Shown piece by piece: positions 35,851 to 44,188 of a stretch of DNA of 64,000 nucleotides. A program made the position numbers and the translations under genes. The stretch spans positions 475,001-539,000 of the forward strand of contig NZ_JBBOUK010000001.1 in the NCBI RefSeq assembly GCF_038006045.1, read 5' to 3'. The notes beneath the pieces are model-generated. The model did no database searches, was not told the origin of the DNA, and saw only the letters and a list, made by a program, of their open reading frames with translations. This DNA is from Exiguobacterium sp. FSL W8-0210. Its GTDB lineage: Bacteria > Bacillota > Bacilli > Exiguobacteriales > Exiguobacteriaceae. Within the stretch, counting starts at the first letter, position 1; every line of letters starts with the position of its first letter.

Positions 35851-37206
35851 ATGTTAGAAACAGTTACGTTCTCAGGAAAGATGAAGCAATTCATGAAAAT
35901 TTTCTTTCCCATCCTCGTAACGCAAGTCGCGTTTTACTTAATTAGTTTTTTCGATACGGTCATGGCCGGTCGATATGGTTCTGCTGATTTAGCAGGAGTC
36001 GGTGTCGGAGCAAGTCTCTGGGCACCCGTCTACACAGGACTGACCGGTATTCTACTTGCCGTCGCACCGCTCGTTTCCCAAGCGATGGGAGCGAAACGCG
36101 AGCGGGAAGTCAAACGGATCGTCATGCAGGCGTTGTACGTTGCTGTCGTGATCATTGGTTTGACCGTAGTCATCGGACTTATTGCTGTCAATCCGATTCT
36201 CGAACGGATGGAGTTATCAGCAGAGGCGCGTGAAGTCGCGCGAAATTATCTCGTGATGTTAGCACTCGGGATCGTACCGATGTTCGTTTTCTTCGTTTTA
36301 CGAACACTCGTCGATTCATTAGGTAAATCAAATATCACGATGGTCTTACTACTAATCTCTTTACCCATTAACGTCCTTTTCAATTATCTATTCATCTTCG
36401 GAAACTTCGGTTTTCCGGAACTTGGTGGAGTGGGCGCGGGAGTTGCGACTGCCATCACGTACTGGATTCTCTGTCTAGCGATCATCGCTGTCGTCTTCAA
36501 AGGAGAATTATTTCAACGCCTTGGGATTCTGCGGCGCTTTTACCGTCCAGATATGAAGCGAATCAAGGAATTGATTCTACTCGGTGCTCCGATTGGTCTA
36601 GCGATTTTTTCTGAAGTCAGTATTTTCTCGGCGGTCACGTTGCTGCTCGGAGCGTACGGCGATGTCATCATCGGTGCCTATCAAGCGGCCATCAACTTCG
36701 CTTCGTTCGTCTATATGATCCCATTATCTGCTGCGTCCGCTTTGACGATCACAGTCGGTTTTGAGGTCGGTGCCAAACGAATCAAGGACGCTGTCCAGTA
36801 CGTCGTCATTGGATTGACGATGTGTGTTGCCGTCTCCTTGTTCTCCGGAATCTTGTTGTACTTAAAGAATGAAGAACTTGCCGCTTTATATAGTCGTGAT
36901 CCTCAAGTCATCGAAGCAGCCGCACACTTCATGATTTTAGCGATTTTCTTTCAACTGTCGGATGCCGTTGCTGCACCGACGCAAGGTGCATTACGTGGAT
37001 TCAAGGATGTCAACGTCACCTTCTTGTTGACGATTGCTGCCTACTGGATCATTGGACTACCATTAGGTTTTTATCTCGAACGCTATACGACGCTCGGACC
37101 AGATGGTTACTGGTGGGGATTGATCATCGGTCTTGCGGTCGGAGCAACGCTACTACTTGTTCGTCTTATGCATTTAATCCGTAAATCAAGGAGGCTGGCA
37201 GCTTGA
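35851..37206 (+). CDS. MATE family efflux transporter
   Basis: A 451-residue membrane protein of the MATE family, which exports cationic drugs and metabolites against Na+ or H+. The pattern FFPILVTQVAFYLISFFDTVMAGRYGSADLAGVGVGAS is typical of the first two helices. Twelve hydrophobic segments and a two-lobe repeat are evident. NorM-like members are the closest, but the substrate is unknown. The stop codon overlaps the mprF start (TTGA), so the two are co-translated. Pairing an exporter with MprF suggests a joint role in resistance to cationic compounds (inference). Confidence 0.92.
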   Translation: MLETVTFSGKMKQFMKIFFPILVTQVAFYLISFFDTVMAGRYGSADLAGVGVGASLWAPVYTGLTGILLAVAPLVSQAMGAKREREVKRIVMQALYVAVVIIGLTVVIGLIAVNPILERMELSAEAREVARNYLVMLALGIVPMFVFFVLRTLVDSLGKSNITMVLLLISLPINVLFNYLFIFGNFGFPELGGVGAGVATAITYWILCLAIIAVVFKGELFQRLGILRRFYRPDMKRIKELILLGAPIGLAIFSEVSIFSAVTLLLGAYGDVIIGAYQAAINFASFVYMIPLSAASALTITVGFEVGAKRIKDAVQYVVIGLTMCVAVSLFSGILLYLKNEELAALYSRDPQVIEAAAHFMILAIFFQLSDAVAAPTQGALRGFKDVNVTFLLTIAAYWIIGLPLGFYLERYTTLGPDGYWWGLIIGLAVGATLLLVRLMHLIRKSRRLAA

Positions 37207-39761
37207 AATTTTCAAAACAACGCATCATGACGATTGCGAAGATCATCTTGCCGATCGTCTTGATTGGATTCATTTTTTATCAAGGACAAAACGAATTGCG
37301 TAGTTTGTCGCTACAGGAATCGATTCAAGCGATTCGTCAAGTCCCATCTTGGCAATTCATCCTGTTGATTCTCGCAGGTCTTGCGGCAGTCTCGACGATG
37401 TTCTTTTATGACTTCTTCTTATTACGTTCATTGGAGGCGAAAGCACCGATCGGACTAATTTTCCGAGCATCTTGGATTGCGAACTCCTTTAACGGCATCA
37501 TCGGATTCGGCGGTCTCGCTGGGATGGCGATCCGCTCCGCTCTTTATCGACCATTCGTTGAAGGCGGTCGTTTGTTGAAGGCGATCGGCTGGATGGCACC
37601 GACGTTGATCAGTGGATTGTCCATCTTATCTGCCTTATCGCTTCTACACGTTTTTCCGGCGTTTGAAGTGCTCGATTTAAAAAAATGGCTGTGGCCCGTC
37701 ATCATTGGTGTCGCATTCTTCTTTCCACTCTATCTGCTGTTCTCGTTTCGACGAGGCAATAGTAGCATCCATCCGAAATCGATTGCGTTATATTCACTCG
37801 TCTCACTCGCAGAATGGTTCAGTGCTGGCGTTGTCGTCTATCTGATCCTCGCGGCGCTCGGAACGGATGTCAGTTTCTCAAAAGTCATCGGTGTTTTCAT
37901 TATCGCTGCGACAGCCGGTTTGATCTCGATGGTACCGGGTGGGTTTGGTTCGTTTGACTTAGTGTTTTTGATCGGCATGCAGCGCGCGGGTGTCGAGGAA
38001 GGCATCGTCTTGACAGGATTATTGATCTATCGTCTTGTCTACTACTTGATTCCGTTCCTGATCGGTGTCATTTTCTCAGCTCGGGAGTTCAGCGGTCCGG
38101 TCGTCAAGATGATCGAAGACAAACCGATCGTTGGTCCATCGATGGAGGTCGGGGGCGTCATTTGGCGCTTACAACTGCGATTCCTCAGTAAAATTCGTCA
38201 TTTCACACTCGCGTTGATCACACTCGTTGCCGGAATCACGATCTGGGGACTGGCGATTTTACCACCTGTCTCGACGCAGTATGAATATTTGGAATCGAAA
38301 TTACCGCATGAAGCGCTGTTACTCGCGAATAGTTTCTTCTTGATGGGCGGCTTATTGTTCGTCCTCTTATCGACAGCACTGTATCGTCGAACAAAACGGT
38401 CGTTATATATGATGTACGGGGCATCTTTTTTCGCATTGCTTGGAATGGCACTTCGTGGTTTTAACTTGATTTCTTTCCTTGCCGTCATCATCGTCCTCGT
38501 CTTGCTACTGATGTCGCGAAAAGCATTTCACCGAGAACGAACGCTCATTACGACGACACGCTTCATCCGGGTTGCCTTCGCTGGTCTATTGTACCTTGGA
38601 GGATTCGTCTTTTTTGGATACGCCTTCTATACGCTCGGATCAGCAGATGGAACAAAAGTGTATCCAGCACACGAAATTTTCATGTTTGCAGCGAGTGCCT
38701 CTATCTTTGCGCTCGTGTATGTTCTCGTCTTCGTCCGCTTATTCAACACATTCAATCAACCGGTTCTCGGTGAGCGATTCGATGCTGAAAAGATCGAATC
38801 GGTATTGCGTGAGCAGGGTGGGAATTATTTGAGCCATCTCGCGTTTCTAGGTGATAAACGTTTCTTCTTCTCCGAAACAGGACGTTCATTCATCCAGTTC
38901 AGTCAGACCGGCAATCGGATCATGGTCCTTGGCGACCCTAGTGGAGATCCGAAGGAACATTCACAAGTCATCGCGTCTTTCTTGCGTCGCGTCGAAGATC
39001 TTGGATATATTCCGAACATCTATCAAATTCAAGCGCAAAATATGTCTCTCTATCATGATTTTGGCTTCAACTTCTTCAAACTTGGTGAAGAAGCGATCGT
39101 TGATATTCCATCTTTCACTGTATCAGGAAAAAAACGAGCTGGACTTCGGTCGATTAAAAATCGCTTTGAACGAGAGGGCATGACGTTCGAAGTAGTCGAG
39201 CCACCTATTTCAGGAACTCTATTAGCAGAACTACAAGAGGTCTCCGACGAATGGTTAGGCGGTAAGTCCGAGAAAGGCTTTTCGCTCGGTTACTTCCACG
39301 AACCTTATTTAAATCGAGCGCCGATTGGCATCATGCGTGAAGCGGAAGGACGATTGATCGGGTTCATGACATTCATGCCTGCTTACCAAGAAGGGGTCCT
39401 ATCGATTGACTTGATGCGTTTTCGACCAGATGGACCGAATGGAATCATGGATGCGATGTTCATCCGACTATTCGAGTATGCGAAAGATGAAGGCTACCAC
39501 ACGTTCAACATGGGAATGGCTCCGCTTTCGTCCGTCGGAGAGGACGAGACGTCCTTCTGGCAAGAACGTGTGGCAGCGGATGTCTTCAATAATATTCGCT
39601 ACATGTATAGTTTCACCGGTCTACGACGATACAAAGAAAAGTACGATCCAAAATGGGAAGGACGATATCTTGCTTACCGAAAGCGTCAATCGTTACCGAT
39701 GGCAATCTTAAAAGCAACGCGTCTGATTTCTCGAAAGAAAGACCGGATTTTATTACCATGA
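37203..39761 (+). CDS. mprF: Phosphatidylglycerol lysyltransferase / flippase MprF
   Basis: Adds an amino acid, usually lysine, to phosphatidylglycerol from aminoacyl-tRNA and flips the product outward. This lowers the negative surface charge and gives resistance to defensins and daptomycin. The 852-residue protein has an N-terminal multi-helix flippase domain (about 1-500; VPGGFGSFDLVFLIGMQRAG is characteristic). The C-terminal GNAT-like synthase domain covers about 520-852 (FFSETGRSFIQFSQTGNRIMVLGDPSG; FNMGMAPLSSVG). The TTG start is backed by AGGAGG and overlaps the MATE stop. Lysine or alanine specificity cannot be read from sequence. Confidence 0.95.
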   Translation: MKFSKQRIMTIAKIILPIVLIGFIFYQGQNELRSLSLQESIQAIRQVPSWQFILLILAGLAAVSTMFFYDFFLLRSLEAKAPIGLIFRASWIANSFNGIIGFGGLAGMAIRSALYRPFVEGGRLLKAIGWMAPTLISGLSILSALSLLHVFPAFEVLDLKKWLWPVIIGVAFFFPLYLLFSFRRGNSSIHPKSIALYSLVSLAEWFSAGVVVYLILAALGTDVSFSKVIGVFIIAATAGLISMVPGGFGSFDLVFLIGMQRAGVEEGIVLTGLLIYRLVYYLIPFLIGVIFSAREFSGPVVKMIEDKPIVGPSMEVGGVIWRLQLRFLSKIRHFTLALITLVAGITIWGLAILPPVSTQYEYLESKLPHEALLLANSFFLMGGLLFVLLSTALYRRTKRSLYMMYGASFFALLGMALRGFNLISFLAVIIVLVLLLMSRKAFHRERTLITTTRFIRVAFAGLLYLGGFVFFGYAFYTLGSADGTKVYPAHEIFMFAASASIFALVYVLVFVRLFNTFNQPVLGERFDAEKIESVLREQGGNYLSHLAFLGDKRFFFSETGRSFIQFSQTGNRIMVLGDPSGDPKEHSQVIASFLRRVEDLGYIPNIYQIQAQNMSLYHDFGFNFFKLGEEAIVDIPSFTVSGKKRAGLRSIKNRFEREGMTFEVVEPPISGTLLAELQEVSDEWLGGKSEKGFSLGYFHEPYLNRAPIGIMREAEGRLIGFMTFMPAYQEGVLSIDLMRFRPDGPNGIMDAMFIRLFEYAKDEGYHTFNMGMAPLSSVGEDETSFWQERVAADVFNNIRYMYSFTGLRRYKEKYDPKWEGRYLAYRKRQSLPMAILKATRLISRKKDRILLP

Positions 39762-39798
39762 TCGACTGACGCATGAAGTCGACAATCGACGGGTATAC

Positions 39799-39845
39799 AA
39801 AGGGCGACCCTATATCTACGGATATGCGGGATCGTCCTTTTATAA
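39799..39845 (+). terminator. Probable terminator after mprF
   Basis: AAAGGGCGACCC pairs with GGGATCGTCCTTT, with wobbles and one mismatch. An inner ATATC/GATAT stem extends it. The T-run is short (CTTTTATAATTT). Confidence 0.6.
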
Positions 39846-39864
39846 TTTCGTTTAAATGTACAAA

Positions 39865-39875
39865 GGTCTATACAA
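39865..39875 (+). promoter_or_regulatory. Probable NagR operator of nagAB
   Basis: GGTCTATACAA resembles the GntR/HutC-family NagR half-palindrome GGTATAGACAA at 9 of 11 positions. It overlaps the candidate -35 box of nagA. A NagR-like regulator is encoded nearby (43326-44060), which supports the call. Confidence 0.6.
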
Positions 39876-39897
39876 CTAGAATTAATCGCGTTATACT
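39869..39897 (+). promoter_or_regulatory. Promoter of nagAB
   Basis: TATACA (39869-39874), 17 nt, TATACT (39892-39897), 48 bp before nagA. A strong -10 with a moderate -35 overlapped by the operator. Confidence 0.6.
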
Positions 39898-39944
39898 AGA
39901 TACGGAAGCAAGTCATGGAACGGATAGAGAAAGGAAGATGCCAG

Positions 39945-41102
39945 ATGACAGTGATCATCAATGCCCGGATTTACACGGGGGAGCAGACGATTGAAGACGG
40001 CTTCATTCGTTTTGACCGAACAATCGAGGCGATTGGACCCATGTCGAAATTCGAGGAAATCGCAGGAGAAGAGACGATCGATGCGCAGCATCAATCACTC
40101 ATTCCGGGAATGATCGATGTGCATATTCATGGGGGATATGATGTCGATGTCATGGATGGAGATGTCGAGAGGTTGCGTCATTTCAGCCGACAGATGTTAC
40201 AAGAAGGTGTGACATCATTTTTAGCGACGACGATTACTCAGGACTGGGGAAATATCACACGCGCGCTTGAGACGGTCCGAGAAGTCGTAGCGCAAGACGA
40301 TACGACGATCGTCGGCGTTCATCTTGAAGGACCATTCATCAATCCGGATTATGCGGGTGCACAGCCTCACGAACATATCGTCGAACCGGATGTCGAGCAG
40401 TTCTTGAAATGGCAAAAAGCAGCAGGGAACACGATCAAGCTCGTCACATACGCTCCGGAACGCCCGGGAGCACGGGCGTTCGAAGAAGCGGTGCGCTTGA
40501 CGGGTGCGATTCCGTCAGCCGGACATACAGACGCGACGTATGCCCAAAACCAAGCCGGTCACGTCACGCATGGTACCCACCTCTACAATCAAATGCGGGC
40601 ACTTCATCACCGGGAACCAGGCACGGTCGGATATTGCCTCCTGACACCAGACGTCTATGCGGAGATCATTCCGGATGGGATTCACAGTGCGCCAGAAATG
40701 GTCGACTTCGCCTACCGAATGAAAGGCGCAGATCGACTGATCGTCATCACGGATGCGATGCGTGCAAAAGGATTAGCTGATGGTGAATATGAGTTAGGTG
40801 GTCAGGCTGTATTCGTTCGAGACGGTGCGGCACGTCTTGAAAACGGTAGCTTAGCTGGAAGTGTCTTAACGATGGACGCCGCCTTACGGAATATCATCGC
40901 CTATACAGGCTGTTCGCTCGAAGAAGCGGTTCGCATGACATCGGTCAATGCGGCAAAAGAACTTCAATTGACTCAAAAGGGAAGCCTCTCGGTCGGCAAG
41001 GATGCGGACATCGTCCTGCTCGACGAAGCGCTACACATTCAAGAAACGATTCATCGTGGTACGCGACACCGGATCACGAACGGAAAGGAGTCTACCTCAT
41101 GA
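39945..41102 (+). CDS. nagA: N-acetylglucosamine-6-phosphate deacetylase NagA
   Basis: Removes acetate from GlcNAc-6-phosphate, feeding both catabolism and wall recycling. A 385-residue amidohydrolase. The metal motif is PGMIDVHIHGGYDVDVMDG. HLEGPFINPDYAGAQ and PSAGHTDATY carry further ligands, and VITDAMRAKG is the catalytic Asp region. The ATG at 39945 (MTVIINARIY) follows AAAGGA; the ten-codon longer frame lacks a ribosome site at its start. It overlaps nagB by ATGA. Confidence 0.97.
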   Translation: MTVIINARIYTGEQTIEDGFIRFDRTIEAIGPMSKFEEIAGEETIDAQHQSLIPGMIDVHIHGGYDVDVMDGDVERLRHFSRQMLQEGVTSFLATTITQDWGNITRALETVREVVAQDDTTIVGVHLEGPFINPDYAGAQPHEHIVEPDVEQFLKWQKAAGNTIKLVTYAPERPGARAFEEAVRLTGAIPSAGHTDATYAQNQAGHVTHGTHLYNQMRALHHREPGTVGYCLLTPDVYAEIIPDGIHSAPEMVDFAYRMKGADRLIVITDAMRAKGLADGEYELGGQAVFVRDGAARLENGSLAGSVLTMDAALRNIIAYTGCSLEEAVRMTSVNAAKELQLTQKGSLSVGKDADIVLLDEALHIQETIHRGTRHRITNGKESTS

Positions 41103-41860
41103 AATGGATGATCGTAGAAAAAGGAGAAGAATTAGCACAGGTGGCCTATCAATTTTTGAAACAGGAAATTGAGCGTCACCCGGAAGGTTTGACGGTAGGA
41201 CTGGCAACGGGAAGTTCACCGGTCGGCGTTTATGAAGAATGGCGGAAGGATTCGCTCGATTGTCGACATGTGACGACGGTTAATCTAGACGAATATGTCG
41301 GTCTCAGCCCAGAGCATCCACAAAGTTACCATACGTTCATGCAAGAGCATCTATTCAAAGATGTCGCGTTTAAGGAATCATTCGTTCCAATCGGGGACAC
41401 AGAAGATCCTATGCGCGAAAGTGAACGATATGAAGCGCTCGTCCGCAATCGAGGAATCGACATTCAATTGCTTGGAATTGGAGCGAATGGACACATCGCC
41501 TTCAATGAACCGGGGACACCGTTCGATGCTAAGACACACGTAACGGAATTGACGGAGTCGACACGAGAAGCGAACCAACGTTTCTTTGATCGATTAGAAG
41601 AAGTACCGACGAAGGCGATCACGATGGGGATCGGTACGATCATGGAAGCGAAAAAGATTCTTCTCGTTGCTTCTAGTGAACGAAAGGCAGAAGCGGTTCG
41701 CGATATGATGGAAGGTGTCGCAACAACGGATTGTCCAGCAACTGTACTCAAGCGTCATGCTGATGTCATGGTGATCTTGGACGAAGAAGCGGCATCTTTA
41801 TTGTCAGATGACGCTAAACGTACAGGACGAGCGGCTTATCTGAATTTCATGAAAGTATGA
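41099..41860 (+). CDS. nagB: Glucosamine-6-phosphate deaminase NagB
   Basis: Converts glucosamine-6-phosphate to fructose-6-phosphate and ammonia. The 253 residues are typical of the Bacillus form, which lacks the C-terminal allosteric extension of the E. coli enzyme. Motifs: GLATGSSPVGVY (phosphate site), VNLDEYVGL with the catalytic Asp, and GIGANGHIAFNEPG. It is translationally coupled to nagA and followed by a terminator. Confidence 0.97.
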   Translation: MKWMIVEKGEELAQVAYQFLKQEIERHPEGLTVGLATGSSPVGVYEEWRKDSLDCRHVTTVNLDEYVGLSPEHPQSYHTFMQEHLFKDVAFKESFVPIGDTEDPMRESERYEALVRNRGIDIQLLGIGANGHIAFNEPGTPFDAKTHVTELTESTREANQRFFDRLEEVPTKAITMGIGTIMEAKKILLVASSERKAEAVRDMMEGVATTDCPATVLKRHADVMVILDEEAASLLSDDAKRTGRAAYLNFMKV

Positions 41861-41877
41861 CGATGGAAGAGCGATGA

Positions 41878-41928
41878 ATCAAAAGGGATAGAGACAATCA
41901 TTGGATTGACTCTATTCCTTTTTTTGAT
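41878..41928 (+). terminator. Intrinsic terminator after nagB
   Basis: AAAAGGGATAGAG (41881-41893) pairs with CTCTATTCCTTTT (41910-41922) with one G-U. The T-run continues to 41925. The rest of the gap to 42083 shows nothing I recognise. Confidence 0.85.
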
Positions 41929-42083
41929 TCTGTTGAGCCTAGTCTCAAGCGATTTTTTATTTTGATAGAAAGGCATCAACAGGACATATACCAAGATCAT
42001 TCAATCTCATGATACAGCGCACTAAGGGTCCATGATTTTTTCAGTGCAACGATTCCATACGATTTCTTTAATCGAAACGTAAA

Positions 42084-42111
42084 TTGACATTTCATTAAAT
42101 GTACGGATAAT
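42084..42111 (+). promoter_or_regulatory. Sigma-A promoter of the LCP gene
   Basis: TTGACA (42084-42089), a 16-nt spacer and GATAAT (42106-42111): a perfect -35 and a 5/6 -10, about 50 bp before the gene. Confidence 0.7.
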
Positions 42112-42162
42112 GGAGATTAGCGAACTTTACGGAAAATTTACATGAAAATGAGGGTTTACATG

Positions 42163-43272
42163 ATGGAAACGCGATCCGCACGAAAGAGACAGCCAAGTGC
42201 TGGCAAGATGTTCATGAAAGTCATCGCTGCACTCGTCCTGCTTGTCACAATCATCGGTTCTGGATATGCTGGAGCTGTTTTTATTAAAACGCAAGAAACA
42301 TTGGCAAAGACGCAGATTAACATTCCCGGCTCGAAGGTGAGCTCTAAATATGATGATGTTCCGTCTGAATCGTTCTTGATTCTTGGGACGGATGAAACGA
42401 AAAAAAGTAAAGAACGAAATGAACCGGCGCGATCAGATGTCATGATCGTCGGAATCTTAAATAAAAAAACGGAACAATTAGTGTTGACGAGTATTCCGCG
42501 TGATTCACTCGTGAACATCGATTATTCGAAATACGATGTACCTTATGGTAAGACAGGTGTTGAGCAAGATAAAATCACCCATGCCCATTACTTCGGTTCG
42601 ATGGATAAATCGAATTCCTATAATGGGATTAAATTAGCGCGTGAAACGACAGAAAACCTGCTCGGTATTCAAATCGATCACGTCGTTAAAGTTAATTTCC
42701 AAGGATTCGTTCAATTGATCGATGCATTGGATGGCGTAGACATCGATGTACGATATGCGTTCAAAGAGCAAGATTCAAAACGTAAAGCCGGTACTGTCAC
42801 TGTTGATAAAGGTATGCAACATTTAACAGGAGAGCAAGCACTTGCTTACGTCCGGAACCGTCATGATGATCCGCTCGGTGATATCGGACGCGGTCAAAAA
42901 CAGATGCAAGTCATTCAAGCGGTCGCCAAAGAAGCGGCAAGTTTCCGTTCCCTCAGTGCATACCGTGATATTTTGGATGCTGTCGGTGATAACGTCGAAA
43001 CGAATTTAGGTCCGAACGATTATACACGCTTAGCAGATTTCACAGCAGCGTTACGTAACACGACGGAGTACCAACTCGCTGGAGAAGGTTATATTGGTAT
43101 CAGCGGGAAATGGGAGTATCATCTCGATCCGAATCAATTGGAGCAAGTGAAAAGTAACTTAGCAAAAGCGATGCAAGGTCAAGAAGTCGAACCGATCAAG
43201 GAAGAGACAGACCCGGCACAAAGCACGACAGAAGAACCAGTGACGGAAACAGAAGCCGTTCCTGCTCAATAA
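42163..43272 (+). CDS. LytR-CpsA-Psr (LCP) family cell-wall ligase
   Basis: LCP enzymes attach teichoic acids or other anionic polymers from undecaprenyl phosphate to peptidoglycan. The 369-residue protein has a basic N-terminus and one membrane anchor (about residues 14-34). The extracellular LCP domain contains FLILGTDET, RSDVMIVGILN and LVLTSIPRDSLVNI (with the conserved Arg-Asp). DHVVKVNFQGFVQLIDALDGVDIDV and YVRNRHDDPLGDIGRGQKQMQ follow. The Glu/Thr-rich tail (about 345-369) is low complexity. The start at 42163 has GAGGG eight bases before; ATGs at 42160 and 42142 are alternatives. Confidence 0.93.
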   Translation: METRSARKRQPSAGKMFMKVIAALVLLVTIIGSGYAGAVFIKTQETLAKTQINIPGSKVSSKYDDVPSESFLILGTDETKKSKERNEPARSDVMIVGILNKKTEQLVLTSIPRDSLVNIDYSKYDVPYGKTGVEQDKITHAHYFGSMDKSNSYNGIKLARETTENLLGIQIDHVVKVNFQGFVQLIDALDGVDIDVRYAFKEQDSKRKAGTVTVDKGMQHLTGEQALAYVRNRHDDPLGDIGRGQKQMQVIQAVAKEAASFRSLSAYRDILDAVGDNVETNLGPNDYTRLADFTAALRNTTEYQLAGEGYIGISGKWEYHLDPNQLEQVKSNLAKAMQGQEVEPIKEETDPAQSTTEEPVTETEAVPAQ

Positions 43273-43275
43273 TAT

Positions 43276-43332
43276 ACGCTAAAAATCCCCTTGTATCGTC
43301 ACTATACGACGATACAAGGGGATTTTTAGCGT
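43276..43332. terminator. Bidirectional terminator, 25-bp perfect stem
   Basis: A perfectly complementary 25-bp stem, 43276-43300 with 43308-43332, and a 7-nt loop. T-tracts are inside each arm (CTAAAAATCCCC / GGGGATTTTTAG). It ends the LCP gene and the convergent nagR. The right arm includes the nagR stop codon. Confidence 0.85.
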
Positions 43333-44060
43333 TGTCGTTCCATTTCGACGGTGAAGGTATAGCGGTCTCCTCGGTAAGCGGAGATGACATATTCAAACGG
43401 TTGCTCTGTTGTCAGGTACGTCAGTTGCTCGACAGATAAGACAGGCGAAGCGGTCGATAGACCAAGATGGCCCGCCTCTTCCTTCGTTGCAAGACGTGAT
43501 TCGAACGTTTGACTCGCACGTCCAAGATTTAATCCGCTCGCTTCTGCAAATGCATAGAGCGATGCGGTCGCGACGTCTTGATCGAGTCCAGGTAAGAGCT
43601 GTTCCGGGATATAGACGGTCTCAAGGGCAAGCGCTTGCTCATCTGCAATTCGTAAACGTTTCAGTTCATACACCGATGCCCCTTCGCGAATCCGTAGCTT
43701 ATTGGCAATCGTCATCGAGGCGTCGATGATTTGATAGGAAAGTAGCGCACTCGTCGGTTCTAAACCTAAGTGCTCCATCTCTTCCGAGAAACTCGTCAAT
43801 CCAGACAGTTGCATGACGATTTTTTTATTCGCGACGAATGTTCCACGTCCTTTTTGACGAATCAAGTAACCGGCGTTGACCAAGTTTGAAATGGCTTGTC
43901 GGACCGTCATTCGGCTGATTTGGTGCGCTTCCGCAAATTCGCGCTCGGACGGGATCAAATCGCCAGGTTGAAGAACACCGCTTTCGATTTGTTGTTTTAA
44001 GGCAGCTTCGATTTGATAGTAGATGGGGAGTGGTGAATTTTTATTGATATGCTGAATCAC
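43326..44060 (-). CDS. nagR: GntR/HutC family regulator NagR
   Basis: A 244-residue repressor matching B. subtilis NagR (YvoA, ~243 aa). The winged helix is N-terminal (PLPIYYQIEAALKQQIESGVLQPGDLIPSEREFA, MTVRQAISNLVNAGYL, RKGRGTFVA). The UTRA effector domain follows (residues ~85-240; SVYELKRLRIAD, ALETVYIPEQLLPG). NagR responds to glucosamine-6-P or GlcNAc-6-P. The GTG start at 44060 has AAGGGA nine bases upstream; the longer minus-strand frame reads through the divergent promoter region. nagR is close to nagAB but in a separate transcript. It probably acts on the site at 39865-39875. Confidence 0.9.
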   Translation of the reverse strand: MIQHINKNSPLPIYYQIEAALKQQIESGVLQPGDLIPSEREFAEAHQISRMTVRQAISNLVNAGYLIRQKGRGTFVANKKIVMQLSGLTSFSEEMEHLGLEPTSALLSYQIIDASMTIANKLRIREGASVYELKRLRIADEQALALETVYIPEQLLPGLDQDVATASLYAFAEASGLNLGRASQTFESRLATKEEAGHLGLSTASPVLSVEQLTYLTTEQPFEYVISAYRGDRYTFTVEMERQR

Positions 44061-44097
44061 GGCATTTCGTCCCTTCGCGATCGGTAGTCTTTCGTCT

Positions 44098-44126
44098 AGT
44101 GTACTAGGAAAAAGGCAAGCCGACAA
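44098..44126 (-). promoter_or_regulatory. Promoter of nagR
   Basis: On the minus strand: TTGTCG (44126-44121), 17 nt, TACACT (44103-44098). The -10 lies in an imperfect palindrome CTAGTGTACTAG (44096-44107), which could be an autoregulatory site. Confidence 0.6.
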
Positions 44127-44144
44127 ACGATTCTGGATGAAATA

Positions 44145-44153
44145 TGGCATAAT
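44145..44153 (+). promoter_or_regulatory. Extended -10 promoter of the AlaX gene
   Basis: TGGCATAAT (44145-44153), a TGn-CATAAT element. It is divergent from the nagR promoter and about 36 bp before the ATG at 44189. Confidence 0.5.
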
Positions 44154-44188
44154 ACAGAGTGAAACTGACAGAGAAAGGTGGTCGAGGT

